This document shows, piece after piece, positions 1 to 8,429 of a DNA stretch of 64,000 nucleotides; position 1 is the first letter of the stretch, and each line of letters begins with the position of its first letter. Source of the DNA: Acinetobacter johnsonii CIP 64.6 (lineage in GTDB: Bacteria > Pseudomonadota > Gammaproteobacteria > Pseudomonadales > Moraxellaceae); the NCBI RefSeq assembly GCF_000368045.1, contig NZ_KB849230.1, positions 62,001 to 126,000 of the forward strand, read 5' to 3'. A program made the position numbers and the translations under genes. Below the pieces are notes generated by a model. The model did no database searches and was not told where the DNA came from. It saw only the letters and a program-made list of their open reading frames with translations.

Positions 1-120
1 TTATAGATGATTTAGCAAAATTGAAGCCAACTTTTTATTTTGTTTACCTTTATTCACATTTGTTCAATTTTCTCGCCTATTTAGAAACTTTCTCTTAAGC
101 TAAAAACAATTTATCGCTTT

Positions 121-1344
121 ATGATGAGTCGATTCGTGAAAAGAAATCCGCAAACAGCCCTAGTTCATGCACCAAGACAAGCGCCTCAGTACATCTCAAC
201 AGTTCAACCTCCCCTGTATCGTGCATCGACGATTATTTTTAAAGATACCAATGCACTGTTTAATCGCCATTGGACCGATGACTATGACTATAGTTATGGC
301 ACCCATGGTACCCCCACCACATTTACATTGGGCGATAACATTGCACAAATTGAGGGTGGAAGGTACTGCCTACTCGCACCGAGTGGTTTATCTGCCATCA
401 ACCTAGTGAACTCATGTTTTTTAAGTCATGGTGATGAAGTTTGGGTGGCAGATAATATTTACGGGCCAAACATGGAGCATCTTCGTAATCTAGAAAAACG
501 CTATAGCATTGATGTTCGTGTTTATAACCCTATTGATGTGTCCTCTTTCCAACCGACGGAAAAAGCTAAACTGATTTGGCTAGAAGCCACAGGGTCGGTC
601 ACACTGGAGTTTCCAGATTTGGTCGGGCTGGTAAAAAAGGCACAAGCACATCATATGCTCACTGCTTTAGACAACACGTGGGGCGCAGGCCTTGCCTTTA
701 ATGCTTTTGATTTTAGTGATGAGCACTTAAGTGTAGATGTGACAGTACATGCTTTAACCAAGTACCCAAGTGGCGGTGGAGACATTTTAATGGGCTCAGT
801 CGTGACACGCGAACGAGCTTTACATCATCAACTCTTTCGCACGCATGCCATTCAAGGCATTAGCGTCTCTGGGGATGATGTTGCTCAAGTCCAACGTAGT
901 CTGGCATCAATGCGCGTTCGGTATGCCGCACAGTCTGAAAGTGCGCTACAGCTACTGGCATGGCTAAAACAACAACCCGAATTTGTGCAGGTCTTACACC
1001 CTGCTGACTCGAGTGCTGCAGGTCATTCATATTGGAAAGACATTTGTGTCGATCAACACAGTGCAGGTTTAGTCAGTGTCATTTTCAAGCCCGAATTTGA
1101 TCTGCAGGATATTCGTCAGTTTTGTGATGCCCTGTCGCTCTTCAAACTCGGCTTTAGTTGGGGCGGTCCTGTAAGTTTAGTGATGCTGTATGACCTCAAA
1201 GACATGCGTGCACTTGAGCATACACATTTACAACAAGGTTTATTGGTTCGCTTTTGTATAGGACTAGAACATCCTGCCGATTTAATTCAAGATATAGAAA
1301 ACGCACTAAAACAACTGAATAACCATCACAAAAAAATTGAATAG
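121..1344 (+). CDS. metC: cystathionine beta-lyase (PLP-dependent Cys/Met metabolism enzyme)
   Basis: The 407-residue product is a fold-type I PLP enzyme of the Cys/Met metabolism family, which cleaves cystathionine to homocysteine, pyruvate and ammonia in methionine synthesis. The likely Schiff-base lysine is K214 in the segment HALTKYPSGGGD, and an aspartate-containing LDNTWGAG segment lies upstream, as usual for the cofactor pocket. Length fits the family. Two adjacent ATG codons (121 and 124) could start it, and no clear Shine-Dalgarno site precedes them. Only 8 bp separate it from the next gene, so the two are probably co-transcribed. Cystathionine gamma-synthase or another lyase of the same family is the main alternative. 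Confidence 0.8.
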   Translation: MMSRFVKRNPQTALVHAPRQAPQYISTVQPPLYRASTIIFKDTNALFNRHWTDDYDYSYGTHGTPTTFTLGDNIAQIEGGRYCLLAPSGLSAINLVNSCFLSHGDEVWVADNIYGPNMEHLRNLEKRYSIDVRVYNPIDVSSFQPTEKAKLIWLEATGSVTLEFPDLVGLVKKAQAHHMLTALDNTWGAGLAFNAFDFSDEHLSVDVTVHALTKYPSGGGDILMGSVVTRERALHHQLFRTHAIQGISVSGDDVAQVQRSLASMRVRYAAQSESALQLLAWLKQQPEFVQVLHPADSSAAGHSYWKDICVDQHSAGLVSVIFKPEFDLQDIRQFCDALSLFKLGFSWGGPVSLVMLYDLKDMRALEHTHLQQGLLVRFCIGLEHPADLIQDIENALKQLNNHHKKIE

Positions 1345-1352
1345 GAAGAAGT

Positions 1353-2936
1353 ATGAGCACCCCGATCATCATTGCCAAGAAAACCACGAATACCCAACAA
1401 GATGTTGTTCTACACTCGAAGTTTGCCAACCGTCATGGCTTAATTGCAGGGGCAACAGGGACAGGTAAAACCGTAACCCTGAAGGTGTTGGCTGAAAGTT
1501 TTTCCAGACTCGGGGTGCCCGTATTTTTAGCCGATGCCAAAGGTGATGTTTCCAGCTTAGCGCAGGCCGGTGCATCCAATCCCAAATTTGATGAACGCAT
1601 TAAAAGTTTAGGCATCGACAGTATTCCCTTTGCTGCATCCCCCGTGGTGTTTTGGGATTTATTTGCTGAACAAGGTCATCCTATTCGTACCACGATTACC
1701 GAAATTGGCCCGCTGTTGCTGGCACGTATGCTGAATTTGAATGACACCCAAGAAGGGGTACTTTCTGCGGTATTTCGTATTGCAGATAATCAAGGCATGT
1801 TACTGATCGACTTTAAAGACTTAAAAGCCATGATTGGTTATGTCAGTGAACATGCCGCAGAGTTTAAAGCCGAATATGGCAACCTATCTCCTGCCAGCCT
1901 TGGCGCGATTCAACGGAATTTATTGGCACTGGCCGATCAAGGCGGTGATCAATTCTTCGGGGAGCCCAGCTTAAATATTCTAGACTTTATTCAGACCGAC
2001 AGTAATGGTCATGGCTATATCAATATCTTAGCCGCAGACAAGCTCATGAATACTCCAAAGCTCTATGCCACTTTTCTGCTCTGGATGCTTTCAGAATTAT
2101 TTGAACAGCTGCCTGAGGTTGGTGATATGGACAAGCCCAAGCTGGTGTTCTTCTTTGATGAAGCGCATTTGCTGTTTGATAATGCCAGTGCAGCGCTGCA
2201 AGAAAAAATTGAACAAGTGGTGCGTCTGATCCGCTCCAAAGGGGTTGGTATTTACTTTGTCACGCAAAACCCACTGGATTTGCCTGAAAGCGTCCTAGGA
2301 CAGCTCGGAAATCGTGTACAACATGCCTTACGTGCATTTACCCCGAAAGATCAAAAAGCGGTTAAAACAGCTGCAGACACCTTCCGTGCCAACCCTGAAT
2401 TTAAGGTTGAGCAAGCCATCACCGAGCTAGCTGTGGGTGAAGCCCTGATTAGTTGTCTAGATGAACAAGGCACACCGCAAGTCGTACAGCGCGCATGGGT
2501 GATGCCACCCTACTCGTCTTTCAGTCCCATTAGCCTAGAGCAACGTCAAACCTTAATTTCACAAAGTATCGTGGCAGGCATTTATGAAAAACGCCTAGAC
2601 CGCGAAAGTGCTTTTGAACTTCTACAAAATAAAGTGGTTGAACGCCAACAACAAGCGGTACAGATAGAGCAAGAGAAACAACAAGCCAAAGAACAAGAAG
2701 CGCTAGCGAAACAGCAAGCCAAAGAAGCTGAAACACTGGCTAAGCAACAAGCACGTGAGCAAGAGAGGATTGCGAAAGAACAGCAGAAAGGAGCTGAACG
2801 TGAAGCGAAACAGCGTGAGAAGCTAATTCAAGACACGGTCGGAACCTTTGCTAAAAGTGCAGCACGTAGCCTTGGGGGCAGTACAGGACAAAAAATCGTC
2901 CGTGGTTTACTCGGCTCTTTGTTTGGGCGTAAGTGA
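1353..2936 (+). CDS. DUF853/HerA-like P-loop ATPase (YjgR type)
   Basis: This 527-residue protein belongs to the HerA/FtsK-like ATPase group annotated as DUF853 (E. coli YjgR). The Walker A motif GATGTGKT is at residues 33-40 and a Walker B-like segment FFFDEAHLLFD lies near residue 265. A glutamine, glutamate, lysine and alanine-rich stretch from about 430 to 490 should form a coiled coil, and the C-terminus is basic and glycine-rich. The role of the family is not well established; a DNA translocase or pump function is inferred from HerA. SD-like GGAAGAAG precedes the ATG. It lies directly behind metC. Confidence 0.85.
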   Translation: MSTPIIIAKKTTNTQQDVVLHSKFANRHGLIAGATGTGKTVTLKVLAESFSRLGVPVFLADAKGDVSSLAQAGASNPKFDERIKSLGIDSIPFAASPVVFWDLFAEQGHPIRTTITEIGPLLLARMLNLNDTQEGVLSAVFRIADNQGMLLIDFKDLKAMIGYVSEHAAEFKAEYGNLSPASLGAIQRNLLALADQGGDQFFGEPSLNILDFIQTDSNGHGYINILAADKLMNTPKLYATFLLWMLSELFEQLPEVGDMDKPKLVFFFDEAHLLFDNASAALQEKIEQVVRLIRSKGVGIYFVTQNPLDLPESVLGQLGNRVQHALRAFTPKDQKAVKTAADTFRANPEFKVEQAITELAVGEALISCLDEQGTPQVVQRAWVMPPYSSFSPISLEQRQTLISQSIVAGIYEKRLDRESAFELLQNKVVERQQQAVQIEQEKQQAKEQEALAKQQAKEAETLAKQQAREQERIAKEQQKGAEREAKQREKLIQDTVGTFAKSAARSLGGSTGQKIVRGLLGSLFGRK

Positions 2937-3012
2937 TCTACTTTTTAAATCTAAAAATCAAAATTTATGAGATATTGTTATATTCCATAAAAAAAATTAA
3001 GCTTTTCTTTAA

Positions 3013-3035
3013 AAGATGTATTTACATTACATCTT
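3013..3035 (+). promoter_or_regulatory. NsrR-type operator 1 upstream of hmp
   Basis: An 11-1-11 inverted repeat: left half AAGATGTATTT, one-base spacer, right half CATTACATCTT. The left half matches the E. coli NsrR half-site pattern AAGATG(C/T)(A/T)TTT and the right half is its reverse complement at 9 of 11 positions. It lies 53-75 bp before the hmp start. NsrR binding is inferred from the motif and from the NsrR-like gene just downstream. Confidence 0.75.
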
Positions 3036-3037
3036 TA

Positions 3038-3060
3038 AAGGTATATTTTAAATACATCTT
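3038..3060 (+). promoter_or_regulatory. NsrR-type operator 2 upstream of hmp
   Basis: A second 11-1-11 inverted repeat: left half AAGGTATATTT, spacer T, right half AAATACATCTT. The right half is a perfect NsrR half-site, and the left differs from its complement at two positions. Its centre is 25 bp from that of operator 1, so two dimers could bind in tandem. A possible -10 element TATAAA begins at 3060, so the site would overlap the promoter and repress by occlusion. Confidence 0.75.
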
Positions 3061-3087
3061 ATAAATGATAGCCAAGAGAGATCAAAC

Positions 3088-4296
3088 ATGACTCCGCAGC
3101 AAATTGAACTTGTAAAAGCAACTGTTCCTGTCCTTCGTGAAAATGGTGTCGCACTCACGGGTTATTTTTATAACCGTATGTTAGGCAACAATCCTAATTT
3201 AAAAGAAACCTTTAATATGGGGCATCAACGCAGTGGCGCTCAAGCACAAGCTTTGGCGGGCGCTGTATTGGCCTATGCAGAAAACATTGAAGATCCTTCA
3301 GTATTACTCCCTGTGGTTGAGCTGATTGCCCACAAACATGTCAGCTTGAATATTCAAGCACCTGACTACAACATTGTTGGGGAAAACCTCCTCCATTCGA
3401 TTAGTGAAGTTTTAAGTATTTCAATGGAAGATCCATTGATTGATGCTTGGGCTACAGCGTATGGTCAATTGGCTGATTTATTCATTAGCACTGAAAAAGC
3501 GATTTATGAGCAACATCAACAAACCAAAGGGAGCTGGTTAGGCTGGCGCAACTTTAAAATTGCGAAAAAAGTGGTTGAAAGCGATGAAATCACTTCTTTC
3601 TATCTTGCCCCTGTGGACGGTGGTGATTTACCAAAATATGAAGCAGGTCAGTATATTTCAGTACGTGTATTTGTTGAGGAACTTGGTCTAAAACAACCTC
3701 GCCAATACACCCTTTCAACTAGCCCTCAAGCTGACTATTTACGTATCTCGGTCAAACGCGAAGATGAAAAAGGCGATTTGGCAGGAGGCTGGGTGTCAAA
3801 TACCCTGCATGGTTTAGCCGAAGGTGCTGAAATTGAAGTGTCTGCACCAACAGGTAACTTCTACCTGATTGACCCAAATAAACGCAATGTCTTTATTAGT
3901 GGTGGTGTAGGCCTCACGCCAATGGTGGCGATGCTGAATCAATTGGTGACTTTGGATATGCCAGAGCCTGTGACTTTTGTGCACGCCTGCCGTAGCAAAC
4001 AAGTGCATGCCATGAAACAACATATTCATGACTTAAAAGCCAAATACCCGCGCTTAAGCACCTTTACTGCATATGAGTTCCCACATCAAAGCGATGTTTT
4101 AGGTCAAGATTATGATGCGCAGGGTCGCCTTGATTTGAGTACCATTGATAGCGCGATTTTACCTGTTCAAGCAGACTACTACTTATGCGGCCCAATGCCA
4201 TTTATGGCTGAACAACAAAAAGCCCTAATTGCCCGTGGTGTTCCTGCCGAAAATATTCACAGTGAAGCTTTTGGCACAGGTGGTGTTCATCACTAA
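3088..4296 (+). CDS. hmp: flavohaemoprotein / nitric oxide dioxygenase Hmp
   Basis: This 402-residue cytoplasmic enzyme oxidises NO to nitrate using O2 and NAD(P)H. Residues 1 to about 140 form the globin domain, with FNMGHQRSG and the proximal-side segment IAHKHVSL visible. A ferredoxin-reductase FAD domain follows (RQYTLSTSP near 210) and then an NAD-binding domain (SGGVGLTPM, YLCGPMPFM). Length equals the usual single-chain Hmp. The start is preceded by AGAGAG and by two tandem NsrR-type operators, and an NsrR-like regulator lies next to it. Expression should be derepressed by NO. Confidence 0.95.
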   Translation: MTPQQIELVKATVPVLRENGVALTGYFYNRMLGNNPNLKETFNMGHQRSGAQAQALAGAVLAYAENIEDPSVLLPVVELIAHKHVSLNIQAPDYNIVGENLLHSISEVLSISMEDPLIDAWATAYGQLADLFISTEKAIYEQHQQTKGSWLGWRNFKIAKKVVESDEITSFYLAPVDGGDLPKYEAGQYISVRVFVEELGLKQPRQYTLSTSPQADYLRISVKREDEKGDLAGGWVSNTLHGLAEGAEIEVSAPTGNFYLIDPNKRNVFISGGVGLTPMVAMLNQLVTLDMPEPVTFVHACRSKQVHAMKQHIHDLKAKYPRLSTFTAYEFPHQSDVLGQDYDAQGRLDLSTIDSAILPVQADYYLCGPMPFMAEQQKALIARGVPAENIHSEAFGTGGVHH

Positions 4297-4322
4297 TCCA
4301 TGCCATCGGCATAAAATAGAGA

Positions 4323-4362
4323 GGGTTAGTCAGGTTATGCTAGACTAGCCCTTTGTTTTTTT
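4323..4362 (+). terminator. intrinsic terminator after hmp
   Basis: Nine-base-pair stem GGGTTAGTC / GACTAGCCC (one G-U pair) with an 11-nt loop, followed by a T-rich tract. It ends about 24 bp before the regulator ATG, so the regulator would need read-through or a promoter in or beyond the hairpin. Confidence 0.8.
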
Positions 4363-4385
4363 GCTTATCAACGATCAGTATCCTC

Positions 4386-4835
4386 ATGCAGCTCAATAAA
4401 TTTACCGATTATGCTTTGCGAATTCTAATGTATGTTTCACAGCCGAAAGCGCTGCCACATACCATCGCAGAACTGGCGCAAGCACTACAAGTGTCTGAAA
4501 ACCACTTGATGAAAATCGTACACTTTATGGCGAAGCAGCAGTGGATTATTACTGCACGCGGTCGTGGCGGTGGGATTCGGCTCAATCCAGAAACCCTCCA
4601 TTTAAGACTGGGCGAGATTGTACGGATCTTGCAAGCGGATCAGAACATTGTGGAATGTAACACCCCGCCTTGCGTACTCCGTTCGAATTGCGGACTGAAA
4701 GGGATCTTAGATCAAGCGTTGGATCAGTTCTATCACAGCTTAGACCAGTATACCTTAGCGGATGTGCTGGGCAGTGAAGCTCAGAATAAGTTCACGACCC
4801 ACTCGCCGATTAACCTGATCAATCTTGCCGATTAA
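4386..4835 (+). CDS. nsrR: Rrf2-family NO-sensing repressor NsrR
   Basis: A 149-residue Rrf2-family winged-helix regulator. From the ATG at 4386 the cysteines fall at residues 91, 96 and 102 (C-X4-C-X5-C), the same pattern and numbering recalled for E. coli NsrR, which uses them to hold an Fe-S cluster. The helix-turn-helix covers roughly residues 25-60 (TIAELAQALQVSENHLMKIV, then the wing GRGGGIRL). An in-frame TTG at 4353 would add 11 residues but lies in the hmp terminator, so it is rejected. Position next to hmp and the two operators support NsrR over IscR or another Rrf2 protein. Confidence 0.88.
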   Translation: MQLNKFTDYALRILMYVSQPKALPHTIAELAQALQVSENHLMKIVHFMAKQQWIITARGRGGGIRLNPETLHLRLGEIVRILQADQNIVECNTPPCVLRSNCGLKGILDQALDQFYHSLDQYTLADVLGSEAQNKFTTHSPINLINLAD

Positions 4836-4899
4836 GGTCTTTTATAGACAAGATTGCGGACTTTACGCTGCAAAGGTCGATTGCCTGCTCGACTTCCAT

Positions 4900-4905
4900 T
4901 ATAAT
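4900..4905 (+). promoter_or_regulatory. probable -10 element of engB promoter
   Basis: A consensus TATAAT lies 34 bp before the engB ATG. A weak -35 candidate TCGATT stands 17 bp upstream. This suggests engB has its own promoter after nsrR. Confidence 0.45.
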
Positions 4906-4938
4906 GGCTGATTGTAGATCATAAATTGAAGTTGAGTT

Positions 4939-5799
4939 ATGCACCACAGCCGAGGAAAATCCAAAAACAGTAAAATTGCTGCTGCCCCAAAGCAAAAAAT
5001 TAGCTATGAAAAAAAGGTAGATTCTGCAGTTACTGAATATGCTGTGCGCGCTCTCAACTGGCTGCGTAAAGCAGAGTTTTTAATGAGTGCTCCGAAGCTC
5101 AATCTGTGTGTGGAAGATACAGGCTATGAAATTGCCTTTGCGGGTCGTTCAAATGCAGGTAAGTCTAGTGCTATCAATGCCTTAACCAACCAAAAGCAAT
5201 TGGCTCGTGCCTCGAAAAGACCGGGTCGTACGCAGATGATTAACTTTTTCAGTCTGGGTAATCCTGACCAACGTCTCGTCGACTTACCCGGTTATGGTTA
5301 TGCGGCCGTGCCTGAAGCGATGAAAATCGTGTGGCAAAAAGAGTTAGAAAATTACCTGATTCAGCGTAAAAGCTTACAAGGCTTAGTCTTGTTGATGGAT
5401 ATTCGTCATCCGCTACAGCACTTTGACGTGATGATGTTGGAATGGGCTTATTCACGTAAATTGTTTGTGCATGTGCTACTAACCAAGTCTGACAAACTCA
5501 ACCGTGGCCCTGCCTCTAAAGCATTACAAGAAGTGAAAGCCCAATTGAAAAAGATGAAACTTGATTTCTCAATTCAATTGTTCTCTTCTCTCAACAAACA
5601 AGGCCTAGAAGAACTGGCGAGCGTAATGGGTGGGCGACTGAATTTCACTTTAGATCAAGCCCAACATTTTGACTTAAGCAGCATTCCAGATGCGACAGCC
5701 GATGAGCTGGATACAGACGAATTCGATGAAGATCCTGAAGCTGCTATGGATCTTGATGCTGAAGACGATGTGGAAACCAAACCACAGTCTGAGGCTTAA
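4939..5799 (+). CDS. engB: ribosome biogenesis GTPase EngB (YihA/YsxC)
   Basis: A TRAFAC-class GTPase needed for late 50S subunit assembly. G1 is GRSNAGKS at residues 69-76, G3 is DLPGYG at 115-120, and G4 is TKSD in VLLTKSDKL. The protein is 286 residues, longer than the roughly 200-residue core. The extra length is a basic N-terminal extension of about 55 residues and a very acidic C-terminal tail rich in Asp and Glu (from about 245). A start at an internal methionine near residue 49 would give a core-length protein, so the long start is probable rather than certain. Confidence 0.92.
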   Translation: MHHSRGKSKNSKIAAAPKQKISYEKKVDSAVTEYAVRALNWLRKAEFLMSAPKLNLCVEDTGYEIAFAGRSNAGKSSAINALTNQKQLARASKRPGRTQMINFFSLGNPDQRLVDLPGYGYAAVPEAMKIVWQKELENYLIQRKSLQGLVLLMDIRHPLQHFDVMMLEWAYSRKLFVHVLLTKSDKLNRGPASKALQEVKAQLKKMKLDFSIQLFSSLNKQGLEELASVMGGRLNFTLDQAQHFDLSSIPDATADELDTDEFDEDPEAAMDLDAEDDVETKPQSEA

Positions 5800-5845
5800 G
5801 TTTTAAACGCCAACCTATAAAAGCATCATCTATTGCTGTATCTGT

Positions 5846-5883
5846 GTCCCCTATTGCTAATCACAATCGGGGACTTTTTTTTA
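5846..5883 (+). terminator. intrinsic terminator after engB
   Basis: Stem GTCCCC / GGGGAC with a 17-nt loop followed by eight T. It lies about 50 bp after the engB stop. Confidence 0.8.
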
Positions 5884-5939
5884 TACTGACTTTATTCAGC
5901 TCGTGAAAAAGTTCAATACATATAAAAATAGGTCAGCAT

Positions 5940-6884
5940 ATGAAATTATGGTCTCGATTGAAAAAAAACAAAATTCGTTCCTCTATTGCCTACACAATTA
6001 AGCCTCGCAAAGTTAAATTTGAGTGGCAAGACAGTCTCATTGATTGGATTCCCAACCAACCTTTTGCCAGCTATTTCATCAATGAAATTAATATGATCCT
6101 GCCCGCAGGTGAGTTCTGGTTCTGCCGCCTCTATAACAAAGTTTTACCGCAAATTAGCGATGAAAAACTGAAGCAAGATGTACAAGCCTTTATTCGCCAA
6201 GAAGCCATGCATGCGCAGGCACACAACTCAGCCAATAAGGAGTATCTCAGCCAAAGAAATATTGATGTCTCCCGTAATATAGCGTTGATGGATTTCTTAT
6301 TTGGAAAATTACTGGCCGATAAGCCACTTGATCTCACTGTACCCAAAGCACTTGAGCACCAGTGGGATCTGTTTCGACTCGGTATTATTGCCACGGTGGA
6401 ACACATGACCTGTGTCCTTGGAAAATATGCACTGGACAACACCGAATGGGAGAAAATGGGCGCTGACCCTGCGATGTTAGACTTGATCAAATGGCACGGC
6501 GCAGAAGAAATTGAACACCGTACCGTCGCATTTGATTTGTACAGACATTTAGGCGGGGGTTATATTGCGCGTTATTATTTGAGTCTGGTGGTGATTGCTG
6601 CCGTGCTGGGTTTATGGGTCGATGGTGCAGCCCATATTATGAAACAAGATGACCGCTTTAAGTCGATTCAACCCAGCCTGTTTAAACCTTGGATTTGGCG
6701 TGAGTGGCTGTCTATTTCTAAACGGAATCATCAAGTGTTACCAAGTCCACTCTGGTTAATCTCACAGCAATTTGGCTATTTGGTACCATGGTATGACCCT
6801 GTACACGAAGCCAAAACAGAAGATGCGATTGCCTACTTAGACCAATCCCCAGCAGCTAAACGTGCCATGCTCAAAGTCGCTTAA
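5940..6884 (+). CDS. predicted metal-dependent hydrolase (PF10118 type)
   Basis: A 314-residue protein resembling the family annotated as predicted metal-dependent hydrolases. Likely metal ligands are clustered: QEAMHAQAH near residues 84-92, EHMTC near 150, and WHGAEEIEHRTVAF near 183-196, an E/H pattern that recalls ferritin-like di-iron helices. One hydrophobic stretch (LSLVVIAAVLGLWV, about 214-227) may touch the membrane. Substrate is unknown. It stands alone between engB and a convergent symporter gene, with a shared bidirectional terminator. Confidence 0.7.
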   Translation: MKLWSRLKKNKIRSSIAYTIKPRKVKFEWQDSLIDWIPNQPFASYFINEINMILPAGEFWFCRLYNKVLPQISDEKLKQDVQAFIRQEAMHAQAHNSANKEYLSQRNIDVSRNIALMDFLFGKLLADKPLDLTVPKALEHQWDLFRLGIIATVEHMTCVLGKYALDNTEWEKMGADPAMLDLIKWHGAEEIEHRTVAFDLYRHLGGGYIARYYLSLVVIAAVLGLWVDGAAHIMKQDDRFKSIQPSLFKPWIWREWLSISKRNHQVLPSPLWLISQQFGYLVPWYDPVHEAKTEDAIAYLDQSPAAKRAMLKVA

Positions 6885-6894
6885 ATCCCAAAAT

Positions 6895-6924
6895 AAAAAA
6901 GCAGCTCAATCAGCTGCTTTTTTT
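6895..6924. terminator. bidirectional terminator between convergent genes
   Basis: Hairpin AAAAAGCAGCT / AGCTGCTTTTT with a five-nt loop and A/T tracts on both sides. It serves both the hydrolase gene and the convergent symporter gene. Confidence 0.85.
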
Positions 6925-6939
6925 AATTTAGAGCAAAAC

Positions 6940-8199
6940 TTAAGACGGATTCGATAAATTGGGCAAAGGTACATCTAGATCTTGGGTATGTCGATCCACC
7001 ACCACACTAATCATCATGTCCCCTTGCACATTTACCACGGTACGTACGGTATCCAGCAAGCGATCAATCGGCAATAAAATCGCAATTGCTTCAGCAGGAA
7101 GTCCGACAGACTGCAATACCATAATCATGGTGACCATGCCTGCACTCGGAATCCCTGGAGCACCTAAAGAAGCAATCATTGCCGTCAGACACACCACCAA
7201 CTGTTGACTCAAGGTCAAATCTAGCCCCATCAAGTTGGCAATAAACAAAGCTGCCGCCGCCTCATACAGCGCAGTACCATCCATATTGAGCTGCGTCCCT
7301 AAAGGAATCACAAAGCCCGCCGTTTGCGGACGTACACCAAGATTCTCTTGCGCACACTTGAGGGATAAAGGCATGGTCGCCGAGCTTGAACTGGTGGCAA
7401 AAGCGGTAATTAACGCCACACGCGTGCCTTTAAAAAAGGTCATCGGATTCATCTTGCCAAAAATCCACAGCAATAGCGGTAAAACCACCAGACCATGAAA
7501 AATGGTAGTACCCGTTACCACAGCCGCAAACTCAGCCAAACGGCTCAATACCGAAATGTCTTCAGTGGCAATCAACTTAGCAAGTAAGGCAAAAATTCCT
7601 AGTGGTGCAAGCTTCATCACCCAACCAATCATCAACATCATAATGTCAAAGAACTGTTGACTCAGCTTACGCACCGTACGGAATTTTTCGCCGCCTTTAA
7701 CCAGTGCTACACCTATGAACAACGCAAAAACCACCACCGCTAAAACATTGCCTTCGGCAAAAGCTTTGAAGGGGTTAATCAGCGTATTTTGAATAAAGTT
7801 GGTGAAGAACGAAGATGGAGTGAGCGTATCTGGAGTTTGATGAGCGGCCATGGCATCTTGGAACATGGCGATATCGACACCTTTGCCGACTTCAAATAAA
7901 TGCGCGCAGCTTAAACCTAATATCAAGGCCAAAGTCGTGGTGGTGACACAACATGCCACCGTAATTTTCCAAACACGGGAGAGTTGTCCGCCCGCTTGTA
8001 AGTTGGATACCCCCACCACAATTGAGCTAAAAATGAGAGGAATCAGGAGCATTTTTAATAGACCGATAAAAATACTACTGACCACCCCGATTCCATACAA
8101 ACTCATCTCTAAAAAAGCAGTCTCAGGGAAAAGATTGAGAATAAATCCGAAGATGACCCCGAAGATCGCTGCAATTAGAATTTGCGTGTTTAAGCTCAT
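6940..8199 (-). CDS. dicarboxylate/amino acid:cation symporter (DAACS family)
   Basis: A 419-residue inner-membrane transporter of the GltP/DctA type, which imports glutamate, aspartate or C4-dicarboxylates with H+ or Na+. Family marks include the serine-rich hairpin ATSSSSATMPLS, the conserved NMDGTALYEAAAALFIA segment, and the re-entrant loop IASLGAPGIPSAG. Eight or so hydrophobic segments are evident. The exact substrate cannot be read from sequence. It is a single gene with its own 5' region of about 230 bp shared with the end of tesB. Confidence 0.88.
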   Translation of the reverse strand: MSLNTQILIAAIFGVIFGFILNLFPETAFLEMSLYGIGVVSSIFIGLLKMLLIPLIFSSIVVGVSNLQAGGQLSRVWKITVACCVTTTTLALILGLSCAHLFEVGKGVDIAMFQDAMAAHQTPDTLTPSSFFTNFIQNTLINPFKAFAEGNVLAVVVFALFIGVALVKGGEKFRTVRKLSQQFFDIMMLMIGWVMKLAPLGIFALLAKLIATEDISVLSRLAEFAAVVTGTTIFHGLVVLPLLLWIFGKMNPMTFFKGTRVALITAFATSSSSATMPLSLKCAQENLGVRPQTAGFVIPLGTQLNMDGTALYEAAAALFIANLMGLDLTLSQQLVVCLTAMIASLGAPGIPSAGMVTMIMVLQSVGLPAEAIAILLPIDRLLDTVRTVVNVQGDMMISVVVDRHTQDLDVPLPNLSNPS

Positions 8200-8385
8200 A
8201 GCTTCATGCTTTTCAAAGATTTCTTTGGGAAACTATGCCATGTGAACGGGCTAGAATCGAGCATTTTTTTGTCACAAGTACTACACATTTCCCCATATAC
8301 CTCTCCCAAAAAGATGAAGTCATTACAATTGAAGCTCAACTCCTAGCTCAGCTCTGACCACCTTTCAGTCATAAAATCAGTCATA

Positions 8386-8416
8386 AAAAAAGCTGAGTCA
8401 TATCACTCAGCTTTTT
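8386..8416. terminator. terminator downstream of tesB
   Basis: Hairpin AAAGCTGAGT / ACTCAGCTTT flanked by A and T runs. It lies just after the minus-strand tesB stop and would also work on the plus strand. Confidence 0.8.
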
Positions 8417-8429
8417 CTGTACTTAGGCT

